Below, piece after piece: positions 38,351-49,889 of a stretch of DNA of 64,000 bases. Below the pieces are notes generated by a model, which was not told the DNA's origin, did not search any database, and saw nothing but the letters and a program-made list of their open reading frames with translations. Each line of letters opens with the position of its first letter. The stretch's first letter is position 1. The DNA is from Nannobrachium achirus. Taxonomy: Eukaryota; Chordata; Actinopteri; Myctophiformes; Myctophidae. The stretch is taken from positions 19,453,862 through 19,517,861 of the forward strand of contig OY997650.1 of assembly GCA_963921795.1 (NCBI GenBank). Direction: 5' to 3'. The translations under genes and the position numbers were made by a program.

Positions 38351-39339
38351 CATGGGTGTCACAAGGGGGGGAAAAGTGGGACTGAGTTACTAGGGCCCAA
38401 GGTGGCAAATAGCAGATATACAAGGTCACAGCGCGGCACCGAGTCAGGGGGAGAGTTCTGCCGATTTAAAATGAGCCCAATACCGCTGTTTTCTCCCTGG
38501 CCGGTTGCAAAAAGAATTGTTCTCCATTGGATCCCATTCATTTTCCCCTTTCGTGTTCTAACCTTAATTAATATTTTCATGAATACTTTATGGTTCCTAT
38601 CGCTAGTTAAAACTTGCCTTTCAATCACGATGATATGCGTTTTGTGAAAATAAGGTCCCATTTATGTTAAAATTGATGATAAAGTTGCGGGGGGCGTGGC
38701 CAACTAAACTGATACCAGCCGGCTGTGTTCTTCTTCGTGTGCTGTATTTCGGGAGGCTCCGACCACATTCTCCCATGTATTCCTGCGGTTGCACGTGACC
38801 GTTGGCAGCCAATAGCCTCCTCTGGCTGCATTTCAATCTATGATGGCAACACCCATGCCAAGGACCCATATTGTGTCATTTGCGCTGCATCGAAACCAAT
38901 GGCTTCGCTTTGTCCATATCTTTATACAGTCTATGCACCGAGTGCCGCGCTGCGAGCTTGTAGATCTGCTATTTCTGAAAAGTCGTGAAAATGGGTGCAA
39001 ATCTTTGAATATATGTATTTTCTAAGCGGACATTTTTAACTCAAATGTTGCTTTTGGGGGGTCCCTGGAACTAAATATTTTGAGATGGGGTCCGTGGCCA
39101 AATACTTAATCATTTTGGGGGTCCTTCACATGAAAAGGTTTGAGCACCACTGACATAGAAACTTAGGTTTTTCAAAAAGAAAAAAAAAAAGAATGACAAA
39201 ATGTAGGATTTGAAATATTCAAAGACTTTTCACGGTTTTTCAAAAATTGTAGATCTACAAGCTCGCAGTGAGTTTGTATAACTGCTATTTTTCAATATTT
39301 AAAGTAGCCAGGGCCCAGAATTTGGTGCGACACCCCCTG
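38351..39339 (-). mobile_element. Composite hAT-like element, reverse orientation, 989 bp
   Basis: Reverse-oriented member of the 23275 family: CATGGGTGTCACAAGGGG at the left and GGTGCGACACCCCCTG at the right. Flanks CCAATGAT (38343-38350) and ACAATGAT (39340-39347) agree at 7 of 8. It contains three palindromic-module pieces (38405-38440, 38943-38978, 39241-39293) and the GGACCCCC/CAGTGGTGCTCAAACC core. Confidence 0.88.
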
Positions 39340-39347
39340 ACAATGAT

Positions 39348-40230
39348 GATGAAGATTCGGTAGTCCATATGGCCAGAGAGCACAGCGCTGGTCACATACT
39401 ATATGAACTGTTTGGAGAAGTGCTTCACAATTGTTTGCACTGAACATCTATTTGAAAAATAAACCATCACTAGTACATTCACAGGCATGCTGTTGGCCCT
39501 CTGCGGGATTGTGACCGCTTGGCATGTTGACTTTGGCCGGGGTTTTAAATAAGTATTTCTGGAACATGTGTTTATTTACGGATTAGATTTTCAGCAACCG
39601 AGTAAAACCACATAGACAATACAAAAGCCAAAACTTGATACAAAAACGTGCACGTTTATGCACTAAATGATGACTAAAAGGTAATTTGTAGTAATGACAT
39701 ATGAGAGAGAGAGAGAGAAATACAGATATAAATGTAACCTGACAATACACATTATTTTATGATATTGTAATCCTCTCTATCAGACATTTTATGACATAAA
39801 CCATTATCTAAGGTTTATCTCAAGTTGATTAAAGAGCCGTTAAATCTATTCTGGTGTAGAATGCACATAGAGCTGCTCATTTTACAAAGATGAAACAGCA
39901 ATGGATCTTTCCAGCCACTACTTTTTTGTAGATTAGAGGATTGCAATTAATTGGTCAATTGCCTAATTGCTCTGTCTCTTAATTAGACACTGTAGAGAAT
40001 TAAGTGGCTTTGTTCAATGACCCTCTTTTACAGTAATGTGCTTGTCACTGTGTGAGGTGTAGTAGTATTCTATCATTCTTCTGGCACAATAGCGCCATGC
40101 AAGACGCTTTCGGCACCAATAGACACCAGCACTATGCATCTTGAACATTTGATGTGAATAAGAGAAACTAAATGATGAAGTCAAATCGGGCATCATTCCA
40201 TTGTTTAAATGAAAGGGAAGACACCAAGCT
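39348..40230. other. Intergenic, no gene seen
   Basis: Unique A+T-rich DNA with a candidate regulatory cluster at 39930-40005 (listed separately). Confidence 0.45.
39930..40005. promoter_or_regulatory. Homeodomain-motif cluster, candidate enhancer core
   Basis: Five ATTA/TAATT-type cores in about 60 bp: CAATTAATTGG (39944-39954), CAATT (39956), TAATTGC (39964), TTAATTAGA (39979) and GAATTAAG (39997). The density suits homeodomain binding, but A+T-rich DNA gives such clusters by chance, so this is only a candidate. Confidence 0.22.
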
Positions 40231-40245
40231 AAAATCATGTGTTTG

Positions 40246-40447
40246 GGGGTGCCTGCTGGCCTAGTGGTCAAGGCGCATACCACATACTAGGCTATGATGC
40301 CTGCTGGCGTCGCCGGTTCGATTCCCGATCCGGACAACCTTTGCCACATGTCATTCCCCATCTCTCTCCCCATTTCCTGTCAGTCTACTGTGTCCTATCA
40401 AATAAAGGCATAAAAAGCCCAAAAAAAATCTTAAAAAAAAAAAAAAA
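40246..40447 (+). mobile_element. tRNA-derived SINE, 202 bp, intact
   Basis: GGGGTGCCTGCTGGCCTAGT head with A box TGGCCTAGTGGTC (40257-40269) and B box GGTTCGATTCC (40315-40325). The body contains CATTTCCTGTCAGTCTAC and AATAAAGGCATAAAAAGCCC, ending in an A-run. A 15-bp target duplication AAAATCATGTGTTTG lies at 40231-40245 and 40448-40462. The internal promoter looks complete; the 27274 copy is a diverged relative. Confidence 0.93.
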
Positions 40448-40462
40448 AAAATCATGTGTTTG

Positions 40463-41465
40463 TTTGTCCCTACTTTTTCATTGAGAAAATCAGACCCTGG
40501 TGTCGGGTAGGCCACCTGCTGGTTAATGAGTAGTATTGCCTGAAGCTCAAAAGTGCAGTATCTCCCCCCAGCCAAGTGATGATTACCTCTTAGCTCAGGA
40601 GTTGAAATCTTGTTGAAATGCCCCCTTTGAGCCCATATATGGAGCTGACTGATTTGTTTGCTCCTGATGCCACAAGGACACGTTGAGGTTAGACATATTT
40701 GGGCATAGCTGCAATGGGAACTCCTTATATGGTTATGAGTCATGGAACGCACCCTGTGACCATGATGTAAACACACGCTGTCTGTAACATACGACGATCT
40801 TATCTTCTTTCACCCGGCAAAGAAAAATTGTGACTGCGATGATCCGTTCGTTAGTTATGGTTCGTTGAAAAAAGCTTGTTTCGACAAAATCGTAATCTGG
40901 GAAAGGATTCCTACGTAGATGAACGCATTTTTCTAAATCTAATAGCATAGGAGCGAATGGAGCGTACGTAACATTTCCGGATTACGTAATTTCCAGTTCT
41001 TTGCATAGCAACTGGGTACGCTTCATGAATACGGTAACTGTTCATTCATACCTCCACGATCACAAAAAAATGGAAATGCCGCTAGATCGCCGTCTGTCAT
41101 TGGGGCTCAAGCGTTGGATGAGCACAACAGAGTTTGAATCTGACACCCGACTTCTCTCGCATGTCTCTCCTCTCTGCCCTTAGATTCCTGTCTGTCTTCA
41201 CCGTCTTATCTGAAGTATGTATAAAATTACCCAAATACTGTAAACCAAAAGATTATATGGCTTTATTTACATAATAATAGCTGGGAATAAACAGTAGGCT
41301 GCCCAGAAGTGATGATTAGCGTTTGGATCGGAAAGGTCAAAGGTCAGTGACTTAATGGTCAACGTCAATATGGAGAACGGATGGCTGGATTTTCACCAAA
41401 CTTATTGGGAATCATCAGTAGGCTAATTGGATCGAAAAAGGTCAAGGTCACAATCAAAGTCATAA
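40463..41465. other. Intergenic, no gene seen
   Basis: Unique DNA; short frames here lack domains and splice context. Confidence 0.4.
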
Positions 41466-41760
41466 GTAGGGCTGCTATAGATTATCTTCTTTTACAGCAT
41501 TGGTTCAATGCAGTTGTTTTGAAATGTGCTCTATAAATAAAGTGAATTGGATTGGATTATATTATTGATTACTTTGAATCAAATAATCGAGAAAAAGAAT
41601 TCTACCACAAACATTTTAACAGATTTCTTTATAGTTCGTTGTGCAACGCTGTCATGCAAAAATGATAAATATCTGATATACAAACTCACAATGCATCCCA
41701 TTGCGATACATTGTCAGCTCGAAGATAAGCTATTTTAAGATGATTTAATAAAAAAAACAT
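41466..41760 (+). mobile_element. Decayed hAT left end with palindromic module
   Basis: TAGGGCTGCTATAGATTATC tip followed by TGATTACTTTGAATC and AATAATCGAGAAAAAG, the usual style of the TAGGGCTGC fish hAT group. A full but diverged palindromic module at 41635-41736 (ATATCTGATATACAAACTCA and GTCAGCTCGAAGATAAGC). The right tip is not found. Confidence 0.55.
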
Positions 41761-42403
41761 TAGAATTGATTAAAATTCGAGTTTGAGCAACCATTGCACC
41801 CATAGTCATAATTACAATTGCAAAGTGTCATCGGAGGTATATGCAATCTTTTAGTTTACCAAAATGCCACACCTAGGAAAAAGCGCACCGTCACCTACTG
41901 TAGAAATCGCCCATCACTGCTGCCGCAGTTCTGCCCTATTTGTCAAGGCTCTGTGGATATTGTGGGGGGAAATAATGGCTAAGAGAGCCATCTACAGGGT
42001 ATAATCAAAGTAAAGGAAACACTCCTATCAAATTCCCCAGCAGGTCTGGTGGTTTATGCACTGGTGCTGTGTTTCCTGACATGAGTGAACTCTAATATCC
42101 CTGCAGGGCTCTGAATATTCTCATCACTAGCACTTGCATTAAAATTCAGAAGTGCTCGGCCCTCTTTTCATGATACGTTATTTTCTTGATCGCTCTAATG
42201 TCTTCCAGGATGACAACTCTCCTGTGGAGAAACCAGAGGTTTTCGACCAAATGGTTTTGAATGGCAGGATGATGATTTTAACCATATGCCAATGCCTTCT
42301 CCATAACTGCGGCAGATAATATCCCAGCGGAGCATTTATGGTAGGGTGTGGGATGGTGTCCACAAGGAACTGGAAGCCCCGAAGCCAGTTGAAGCTTAAA
42401 CCC
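41761..42403. other. Intergenic, no gene seen
   Basis: Unique DNA; nothing recognised. Confidence 0.4.
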
Positions 42404-42440
42404 CAATTTATGCTCTGTGCCGTACAATAGTGGGGAGCGT
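42404..42440 (+). mobile_element. Palindromic MITE, left outer arm only
   Basis: CAATTTATGCTCTGTGCCGT followed by ACAATAGTGG, matching the outer arm of the copy at 16506. The inner module is missing. Confidence 0.5.
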
Positions 42441-42811
42441 GTTGATATTGCATCTGTTTGACGGTTCATTCTTTCGACATGGGTTAATGTTAACCTGGTG
42501 AAAAGCTAACCTGCCGACTTGGGTGAATGTTAACCTCTATGCCTAAATCTAACCCAACCCCTAACCCTAACCACAGTAACCTTAGTGGTTCCTGTGTAAA
42601 TAAGCTGTAAAACTTACTAGGATCTCTTTTTAGTTGACCTTGTACCAGTGATTTGTGCTGTCATGAAACTGTACTTTTTTTCTATTGCAAACTGCTAATA
42701 AGCTCTTCAATCAATCAAAAACCGTGACGCGGGTGAGTAGATAATCTGCCGACTCCCTTAGTCAAAATGATGGGACGTAGAAATAACGAGATTTTCCCCA
42801 ATAGTGTTGTG

Positions 42812-42842
42812 CAAAATAGCGGATCTACAAGCACACAACACG
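42812..42842. mobile_element. Palindromic MITE, left half
   Basis: CAAAATAGCGGATCTACAAG then CACACAACACG. The right half is missing. Confidence 0.65.
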
Positions 42843-43024
42843 TCATGTCTGGAGAGGTTAGAGAGGCAAGTTTGTGACTAAAAGGTCAACCACTTTGCAT
42901 TCACGTGCACATATAGACATCAAAGGGGGCTTGAGCCCCTGCCCTTTTATCTGTCTGTAAAAAGTGCCCTCTCCATACCATCAATGCAGTTTTTACTATG
43001 GTGAAAGAAATGCAAATGCCCTCT

Positions 43025-43110
43025 TTCCATGCCATAACGGAAGGCAGCATTCAAGAGAATTGCCTTGTCCAAACTCTCCTGAACTTGAATGCAGCATCGT
43101 ATGTTGAAAG
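43025..43110. repeat. Dispersed repeat shared with 33965-34045
   Basis: Both loci carry CAGCATTCA, AATTGC, a CTCTCCTGAACTTGAA/CTCCTGAACTTGAA block and GCAGCAT/ACAGCAT followed by TGTTGAA. The other copy is inside the inverted-repeat element at 33098-35392, so this may be a solo fragment of that family. Confidence 0.65.
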
Positions 43111-43201
43111 AATTGCCCTTTCTGTGTAGAAATCCATGCTGTACGGTGTACGCCACAACTCCGGTATTGACTTGACTATGCTTAGTTCAGTGTGGTATCA
43201 A

Positions 43202-43274
43202 GCACCGAAAATAGCCGACCTCCATGCTCAGCGAGATCGGATGTGTTGTGAGCATGGCGGTCTGCTATTTTCTA
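43202..43274. mobile_element. Palindromic module, complete but diverged
   Basis: ACCGAAAATAGCCGACCTCC and the mirrored GGCGGTCTGCTATTTT, with CATGCTCAGCG and TTGTGAGCATGG inside. Paired changes (CTCCATGCTC and GAGCATGG) keep the two arms complementary although both differ from the consensus. Confidence 0.75.
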
Positions 43275-45308
43275 TATTTTCACCAAAAGGCTCCTTTAGA
43301 AATTTCAGCCCCTGCCTCTCTGCACGTCCCTGCCACTTTGAATCCCTGGACCAGCTAGGAGAATATGGCTGCATGGTAAAGTGAATAAGTAGCGCTCTCT
43401 CCTCCCTCTCAACAGCTGTCAAAGTGCCCTTGAGCAAGGCAATTAATGTACAATTACCTGTTGTACTTGGATGGCTCCCAGGGTGTAAATGTGTGGACAA
43501 TATAATGTAAAGCATGAATGTGCTGAGAACTTGAAACAGCTTATTTTTTTTAAATAGCCAGACTTACTTAATTAGATGTGATTGTGAAATGATAGAAAAT
43601 GAAAATTACCATCTATGTTCAAAGCAAACCCCAGAGCGCTAGACAGCCATCATCTTTAAGCGTCGTAGTGTTGGTGTTTCTAGAATGTACTTTTTTTTCA
43701 TACTGTTGCTGTTGTACATCCTGTACGCCAATAATTTCTTTAAACTACAGGAGGTGATTGGGAAAAAAATTAAACATTATTTTCTGAAATGCGTGGAATG
43801 TTAACTTAGCCAACAACAATAGGTGTGACTTGAATCTTACTTCAGTCAAGTAACAACAAGTTCACAGTGTCTATTAGGACGCTGTTAAGTGATGTCATAT
43901 GCTGCTGGCGGTCGACGGAGTGCCCGCTACAGCTACGCTGTCCGTAGCTGTCGTCTGAGAGCTGACTGGACAGCAGGGCATAACAAGGAGCTCTGTATGA
44001 GAGACAGTGAGGCCAGACACCCTAAAGACATTGGCAGAACACTTGGCTGAGCACGGCCCAAACATACAACATTCTCCCCTCAAACCTCAGCTTGTTTAGC
44101 CACTGGCACCCAGCGTCTGTCAGTCAGGTGTTTGCCAGCCGAGGTGAAGTGTGCCCACAGAGCACACACTGCAGCATCACTATACCAGCCCATGCCCTCA
44201 CCTTGTCTACCTTGGCGCTTTTGGAGTTTGATGGGAAAAAATGGCATATTGTAAATGACAAGTCAAGTGCCAGACACCATATTTATACATCTTAATAAGC
44301 AATAATTAGGCCCAGTACCTGCCAAATATCTGATGCCAGTGGTTACTGTGTGGTGTGTTGACTGGACTGCTTGTCTGCTGTTTATCCGCTAGCTACATGC
44401 AAAAAAAACGAAAATAAAAAACGAAACAAAAAACTGAAAGGATCCTCTGTTTCATTGAATCCATTAGATTTGACAACAAACAAGTAATGAAGATGAACCT
44501 TAAACTGCAGATACTGTAACACGTGTGGATGAAATCATCAACGGTTAGAATGGGCTCATGTCATCCATAAACAATAACTAAGCTTGAATATATATTGGGG
44601 GGGGGGGGATGCATGTTTTAACATGTCTCGTATTTACACAGGATTATGAATGAGCTGGAGATGATTATTAGCTGTTCTCACAGTTTGACATCTCTGGGAT
44701 CACTCATTTCAGAGGACCTGTTTGGACATGGCGGAGAGCCACGCACGGAGAGCCACGCACTGACTCTCAACACTTCTTGCCTGAGATCCCTGTGATTTGG
44801 GGCCGTGTTTGGATGCAGAGCATGTTTAGATTTGCCGACGGCGATAAGTTTGAGCCCTGCGGAGAGAGACATTTCTTTATGATGGTAATGGAAACAAGTT
44901 GCATGGATTTTTTTACCCCCTTTTACCGTGAAATAGGCTACAGACGTCCCTATGACATCTGGATTTATGGCCTGGTAATTCCCCACTGGAGTAATTTGGC
45001 GGGTACATCTGCAGCTTAGCAGCATTCCAGCAGTGCTCCCCTGTGCTGTGAAGTCAGGAGATGACTGATTGATTGATTGTATTACTCTTCTTTTAGCATG
45101 GTTTTACTGAGCTATTGCCGTAAACTTCTAATGTGATCTATCTAAAGCAGGCTACAGCTAGGTCTCATGTAAGCGGTAAACAACCTGGGGAAAAGAAACA
45201 AGAAAAAACAACAGCCACTCAAAACTGATTTATTCTGTGTGAACACATTTAACCACTTTCAACTTGCCGCCCCTATTTTTAATTGATAACAAAAAACTAA
45301 TAATCTGA
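43275..45308. other. Intergenic, no gene seen
   Basis: Two kilobases of mostly unique DNA with a G-run (44597-44608) and a 15-bp tandem GGAGAGCCACGCAC pair near 44732. The plus frame 44777-45019 has no recognised domain or splice context. Confidence 0.4.
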
Positions 45309-45347
45309 GAAAATAGCAGATATACAAGCTTGTAGACCGATATTTTC
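45309..45347. mobile_element. Minimal palindromic module
   Basis: AAAATAGCAGATATACAAGC directly joined to TTGTAGACCGATATTTTC: the two inner arms without the usual GC-rich centre. Confidence 0.7.
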
Positions 45348-48300
45348 ATGCAATCATACGAAAAGTCTAAAATTGAGCTTGAGTTGTTAACCACATACAA
45401 AAATGGCAAAAGAAGAAACATAATGAAATGCATGATTATGGTCAAATAAATAAACAGAGAAACTAAATTATTGTTATTAGTGTCCGAATATAAAATTCTA
45501 CTTTAGAATAGCTTTCCGTTTTGCCTGATCACCGTCATACCGCATGGGTTTTTCACTGTATTCACACTACAATAATCCCTTCGAAAGCACTTTGTGCCGG
45601 CAGTTACAGGCACAAAAAAAATGCAAACCTGTGGTCTGCTGACAGCTCGTGTTTCTGAGGTTTTAGGTGATAAGTCCTCGGCACATGCGAGTCAGACAGT
45701 GATAATGAGACGAGCCACTCGCCAGCTTGCTGGAGGAGCGCTCTATTCTGTCACCTCCAGTATGAAGGTGTGTGCTCGTACGTGCTCAACCTGTTCCCCC
45801 ACACAGCTGACACGGTGCTAGAAGTCACCTGGACACCAAGCCTTTCTGTTGCTGTCATCAGGGACGGTGGATTCACCTGCCATTCAGTGACTTTTGGCAC
45901 TTTTCCCGCAGTACTGTATGTGTCAAAGACCCCATTTGTAATCTGACCCACTGGACACTATCTGCTGTGGACAGAATGACAGTGACAGTGAATCCTGAGT
46001 GCTAATTGAACCCTTTCTGGGTTTTGTAGTGGTGAACTTTACTCCTCTGGCAAAAGACAAACAATTATTGGGCGGTGTGTGGACAGTTTGTGCTGTTTGT
46101 AGGTGAAGTTCTGACAGAAGGATCAAATGGCTAAGTCAGCTAATGGCTTTTACCTCTTGGCTGAAGACTTAAGGTGATCAAAGAATGAAGTGGCTTTTAC
46201 AACGTGTATTACTGTTCCTTAACTTAAGGGCCCTATGCAGAGTCAAAGTTAAACAAGACTTGTGTTTACAGTATACTGTATAACATTTTGTTGACTAAGC
46301 AATAATAACACTGTTTATCCTTACTTTGTAGGCTCTGCTTTTGGCAGATTCTCCCTTTCTGCTGTGTGTCATCTGGCCTTTGTTCATCTGATACCAGACG
46401 CGTGGCACCTATCAAAGGTAGACAATGGACACAGTGCACAAGACAATGGACACACAATGCACAAACGCCGGAGTCCTCAGCACGTTTGACACCTGATTTA
46501 TCTCCAGACTAGCGAACTATCCAACAGAGTAGACAACAAGGGGGAAGTGGGTGGGGCCCAATGCTCAAGGGAGTTAAGGGGTTAACCTTGACATCTGGCC
46601 CCCGATCATCCAACAAGTTCGGGGCAGCTGCCCAAATAGGTCTGGTTTTTCCCTGAAACACACCTCATCCATCTGCTAGATTTCTCCTCATACGAGTCTG
46701 TCCATGATTGCCACAGGCACTTCCATTCAGAGGCGCGTGTGGGGTGACACTGATCCCGACTACGATGCCCATCCATTTTTAAAGGGCTGTGCAGGTGACC
46801 TGTGTGTGGCCCTCTGTGGCACGCGTCCCCTCTCTTACAGGCTGACTCTCTCCTGTTGGCTCACCTGTCATCCCTCTGTGCCGCTCCACGTTTGTTTGAA
46901 TTTTTTCCCTTTCTTTTTCCTCAAATTACAGCGATATGATATAATGAACAATGAACTAATGGGCTTTAATCTAGGTGGTGTTGGGGTGACGCGTGCCGCG
47001 GTCATACAATAGCCTGCGTCTGTGAAATTCAATCTGTTGATGAATGTGTAAAAATGAGAGGGTATTCCAATTAGCTTATGAATGCAACAGGTGACAGCTA
47101 CATAAAGGCCAATTACACACGTATTTATGTTCAGTGTCTTGCAGGATAGAATAGAACTTCACACCTGAGGATAAAATATTAATCACAAACCATGCTATCA
47201 ATGAAGCTACGAAATATTAGTGTTGAATAGTAAACAAATACACTATTATCTCTTCCCTTCATGACGTTGTATAATTGTCAAGGAAGATTTCTATGCCTGT
47301 AGAAGACTAATTACCGAGTAAATAACTCAACCCATACAGTATAGCCAATGTTAAATTGTGAATGATTGTGTCAACTGTTCAATTAGCCAACATGCAAAGT
47401 AAATCATATTTTATCCTTTGTTACTGCATAACAATTTGCCATGTTATGCCATTAAGTTGTAGAATGTGACATGATTCTTTGTACTGTATGTAGCCTAGCA
47501 GTAGCAAATTGAAGCACAAATAATTACAATACATTAACACAGGTAATATCTGATGTGACTTTAACCAACCGTGTGTCCCTATTTTAGGCATGTCATTATA
47601 GTGAAAATGTTTGAACATTATTCTTAAGTTAGAAAAGAAAAGTGAAATAAGCATGACATGGTCATACATGATATAAAATAGGCCTTTATATGTGCTGCAA
47701 GTGATTAAATAAGTGTTTTGTTATATTCTGATCATCATTGCCATTGTTTGTTCAGTAACAGGGGTCTCCCCATCTCTCGAACGCTTTAGTGAACAGAAAA
47801 TACAACTTTAGGTGGGTTACAGATTTCATCCAATCAGGAGAGAGAACCCATTTATCAGCTGCAAATTGATAGCGTTCCAATTACAAATGTACCTGCTCAT
47901 TTCTTTGTTTCATTACTTACTATCCTGTAGTTCTCTCTCCTGATTGGATAAAATTGGTCTTCTGACCTGAACATTTATTTTCAGTTTTCTAAAGAGCTGG
48001 AGCGATGCGAAGAAGCCGTTACGGAACCAAAACTCTATAGCAGTGATTAATGGTAATATAGAGCTACTTAACACATTATGGTTAGCACATATGCACATCT
48101 TATCCCAGTCCTAGAACACTGGCTTACCAGTTTTGAAACAATCATCCACTCTAGTCTACAGTGCAAGCAGCTTACAGTGGTCTGAGATGCCCCTCTTCAG
48201 GAAGTTAGATTGACGTGGCAGAGAGGAGAGGTCATGTTTTAACCTGCTATGTGGAGACTGGAGAGGTGTCAGAGAATGAAACCCACCCACAAAGGCACCA

Positions 48301-48828
48301 GCCAGTAAACAACAGTGTTTCTTGTCCCAAACGGTCTCACACATACTCCTGCTACACATAAGCAAATTAGAGGGGAGTTTTAACAAGCAATGTTGCTCCT
48401 CGGGTTGTCAAATGATGCCACTTGTCTCTCATCCAGAGAAGGCATGGGAATTTCTCAAGAACAGGAGGAGCTGCTCAGCGCTGTAAGCGAACAAAAGCTG
48501 GACACAAATCAACACAATTAGCAACCCTAATCATGGTTTAACTGCTGCTTAGATCAGTCTCTGCAGAAACAAGGGTTACCTTAGCTTGTACAAAAGAATG
48601 AGACACACATTCAGCGCTTAGCATTCAATTTAGTGGCAGATGGCATCAGATGCATGCTTCCTGTGAAACATTAACCAATGTAAGGGTGGGTGGTAAAATG
48701 ATCATGACTAAGAATTAGCGTTTAATATCTTTTTGCCTCCAACAGTGGCCAATGTACTGTTTATGTACATAATGGTGCTAAACGAATGAAAACAAGACAC
48801 ATCAGGATTAAACTGTTTAAATGGTGAG
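45348..48828. other. Intergenic, no gene seen
   Basis: About 3.5 kb of unique DNA between the desert and the presumed gene 3' end, with the inverted repeat at 47824-47953 listed separately. Open frames at 45594-45821 and 46704-47012 lack domains and splice signals. Confidence 0.4.
47824..47953. repeat. Inverted repeat, 24-bp arms, 82-bp loop
   Basis: ATCCAATCAGGAGAGAGAAC (ending 47847) is mirrored as GTTCTCTCTCCTGATTGGAT (47930-47949), and the match extends to 23 of 24 bases. Likely a small foldback element. Confidence 0.85.
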
Positions 48829-48834
48829 TTTATT
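48829..48834 (-). terminator. Candidate poly(A) signal of the minus-strand gene
   Basis: AATAAA on the minus strand (TTTATT on plus), preceded by unique A+T-rich sequence and followed within about 35 nt by GT/T-rich DNA (GATGTGTCTTGTTTTC). It is the best-formed site on the 3' side of rab11fip2, but nearer hexamers near 50145 and 50273 could be used instead. Confidence 0.35.
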
Positions 48835-49787
48835 GAAAAGAACAATACAATCTTGCTTGTGCCTTTCAAATGGCATATAGTGGATCATTGGCATTTCATA
48901 TTCATAATGAATCAAAGACTGTACTGCTCCAGATGGGGAACAATATTGACGTGTGGAGAAAAAAAAAAGCTATGATATACACCACTAAATGTAAATGAAG
49001 TCATGTTTACGATTCAAATTTACATATACAGTAGTAGTCAACACTGACCAACCTTAATCTGTTTCCACAATCATACGTTATATGGATCGCACACATTTTC
49101 CAGAAGTTCAGCCATATGTCACAACAAAACCATTCATTCTTCACTTGCCCATTACAGTAGCCCAGTGTGGAAAACAAATTAGCCATTTGCTTCCTTTTCT
49201 TCGGAAGGTACACTTGTTACTTATGAGACAAAACAAAAATGCACAGTACTCTGTACCATTCTGAGTTTGAATTAAATACATTATCATCAATTGGTTTAAC
49301 ATAATGCTGATCTAGACAATCATTTGGATTCCCATCCCCACATCAAGAAAATGCACTCTTAATTTTATTTATAAAATTGCATATTACTGTTTTACAAGAA
49401 ATGATTCACATGCAGAAATTGTGTAGGGGAATCCACTTGCACCATAAACATTTACTTACAGTGTAGAACAATCTTTCCTGATATTGTACAAAGCCTGTGA
49501 TTTGGAGAAACAAAACAAAACATGGGCGTTTAGTACAATTAGCAGAGAGCAAAGTGCAACTATGTCAAGGCCTTTCACGGGTAGTGTGTAACGTGCCATA
49601 CGTATATAACATCTCATCTAGTTTCACCTTACTTAGTGTTGACATTTTTGTACCGTTATCATTTCCTCCAAAACTCAGTGTTCCATAATAAGCAACGTCT
49701 GGGCAGTTTGCGGTGTTTCAGCTTTAGTGTGTGGCAACCTGTTAGGTTCCCCTATGGCAAAATTCACATCAGCACAGCAGAAGTACT

Positions 49788-49889
49788 GATTTGTACTTTG
49801 TCGTACGACGGAGTCACACACCGTAAATGGCCGATCAACAAGTTTACAACACGTTGCCATTTTTGACATTGGACACCATCATACAACTG
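49788..49889. mobile_element. Palindromic MITE, diverged copy
   Basis: GATTTGTACTTTGTCGTACG left arm, then AATGGCCGATCAACAAGTTT, CACGTTGCCATTTTTG and the decayed right arm CACCATCATACAACTGA. Within the presumed 3' UTR. Confidence 0.65.

Noticed and set aside
38003..38647. 214-codon plus frame, the longest in the window
   Set aside because: The second half lies inside the composite hAT element starting at 38351; no domain. A chance frame joining unique and transposon DNA.
40246..40330. Possible tRNA gene (A and B boxes)
   Set aside because: It is the head of a SINE: it has a non-tRNA body, an A-rich tail and a 15-bp target duplication; no cloverleaf acceptor stem.
42540..42575. Telomere-like CTAACCC words
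   Set aside because: Only two to three imperfect units; also near 20250. Too short for an interstitial telomeric array.
44777..45019. 80-codon plus frame with few low-complexity residues
   Set aside because: Looks protein-like in composition, but no family, no splice sites and no neighbouring exons were found.
46704..47012. 102-codon plus frame
   Set aside because: Pyrimidine-rich middle and no domain; not supported as an exon.
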